Shown here piece after piece: positions 63,402 through 64,000 of a stretch of DNA of 64,000 nt. Origin of the DNA: Ooceraea biroi. Its lineage: Eukaryota > Arthropoda > Insecta > Hymenoptera > Formicidae. The translations under genes and the position numbers were made by a program. The DNA lies in assembly GCF_003672135.1 (NCBI RefSeq), contig NC_039506.1:14632001-14696000 (forward strand), in the 5' to 3' direction. Under the pieces are notes generated by a model. The model searched no databases. It saw only the letters and a list, made by a program, of their open reading frames with translations, and was not told the origin of the DNA. How positions within the stretch are numbered: position 1 is the stretch's first letter; each line of letters starts with the position of its first letter.

Positions 63402-64000
63402 CTGTACACGTATGTGCATGTTTGTGTCTGTCCGTACGTGTATGGGAACCAAGCGTGGATACGTTCCGTTCTCAGCGAAGGCGCGGAAAGCAGAAATGTC
63501 GGTAGGATAGCGGAGAGAACGACGAAAAGATCGGTGGTGGCGGTGGCGACGACGGAAGAGAAACGCTCGGTGACACGGGAGTGAGAAGAACGAAACCACG
63601 GAGGTGGTGGGTGGAGGAGAGAGAACGAGAAAAGTGGAGGACCACGTGCAGAAATAACGTTCGTGTTTTTGATTTGGGGCACGTAACCGAACCACATTGA
63701 AATCAGATAGGGGCGCGAGAGAGGACGCTAAACTGGCTCCGAGGCTTCGGGAAGCTTGCCGCGAGAATACCTAAACCTCCGTGGGTGAGGCGGGAGCTCG
63801 GGGAAAAACGCGCGTTAGACGCGCCCGAGGGTAGAGGAGAGATCGAGCGAGGAAGCGCGACTTGGGCGCGCGAGGTGGTGCAAGCATGAGAGGATCAGAA
63901 AGAGAAAGAGAGAAAGAGAGAGACAGAGACACCGCCGCGGGGTGTAAGGGTGGCGAGGCGTCTTACAACGGGTGAAACGTGCCACTTTCTTGGATTTTCG

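Larger units (their letters stand above)
56956..64000. other. Gene-free stretch to the window end
   Basis: AT-rich DNA up to about 57.6 kb is followed by mixed sequence. Long frames at 58056-58463, 59038-59427, 60302-60688 and 63067-63510 have no recognised domain and compete with frames in other registers. A (GTC)n tract lies at 61301-61320. An 8-bp TTGATAAC repeat (three copies, about 61632-61657) is enclosed by CGTCGC and GCGACG. The last kilobase is CpG- and purine-rich, with a (GA)n tract at about 63897-63932, and could be 5' leader or promoter sequence of a gene beyond the window. That is a guess only. Confidence 0.45.

Overview
The window looks like nuclear DNA of an insect, most likely a hymenopteran and plausibly an ant. 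This is inferred from three things: many CpG-rich tracts mixed with AT-rich ones, abundant (CT)n, (GA)n and (CGA)n simple repeats, and a mariner-type transposase and a small secreted DUF4789-type protein of kinds common in insects. It is very gene-poor. I can support one protein-coding exon with good confidence (56.30-56.58 kb, plus strand) and one weak candidate terminal exon (18.82-19.03 kb, minus strand). No tRNA, rRNA, snRNA or CRISPR array was recognised. Nearly all other open frames are short, overlap on both strands, and track GC-rich or simple-repeat sequence.

Layout. 1-24.7 kb: intergenic or intronic sequence with microsatellites, short tandem duplications, hairpins, a candidate RFX X-box (22.56 kb) and the weak exon at 18.8 kb. 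24.76-26.22 kb: an inverted-repeat element with arms built of tandem modules of about 130-155 bp carrying a GTTTGTAC-type motif, flanked by a perfect 9-bp target-site duplication, which matches the architecture of Foldback elements. 26.2-30.8 kb: unremarkable DNA with small tandem repeats. 30.83-32.35 kb: a mariner-like element with about 30-bp inverted termini and TA duplication, inserted in a TATAA pentanucleotide repeat; its transposase, on the minus strand, is dead. 36.1-38.3 kb: an AT-rich block with a widely spaced 16-bp direct repeat, possibly an eroded mobile element. 38.93-40.79 kb: a nearly perfect giant palindrome (arms about 880 bp, 98-bp spacer) flanked by TA, whose arms are themselves older, diverged palindromes. 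40.8-56.2 kb: no recognisable gene, several hairpins and simple repeats. 56.26-56.58 kb: the secreted-protein exon. 56.6-64 kb: its probable 3' region, then CpG- and purine-rich sequence with no recognised exon.

The most unusual content is the pair of large foldback structures about 14 kb apart, of different architecture and probably different superfamilies, with a dead mariner between them. No multi-gene system is visible. The single confident gene stands alone and is probably preceded by an intron in its 5' UTR.
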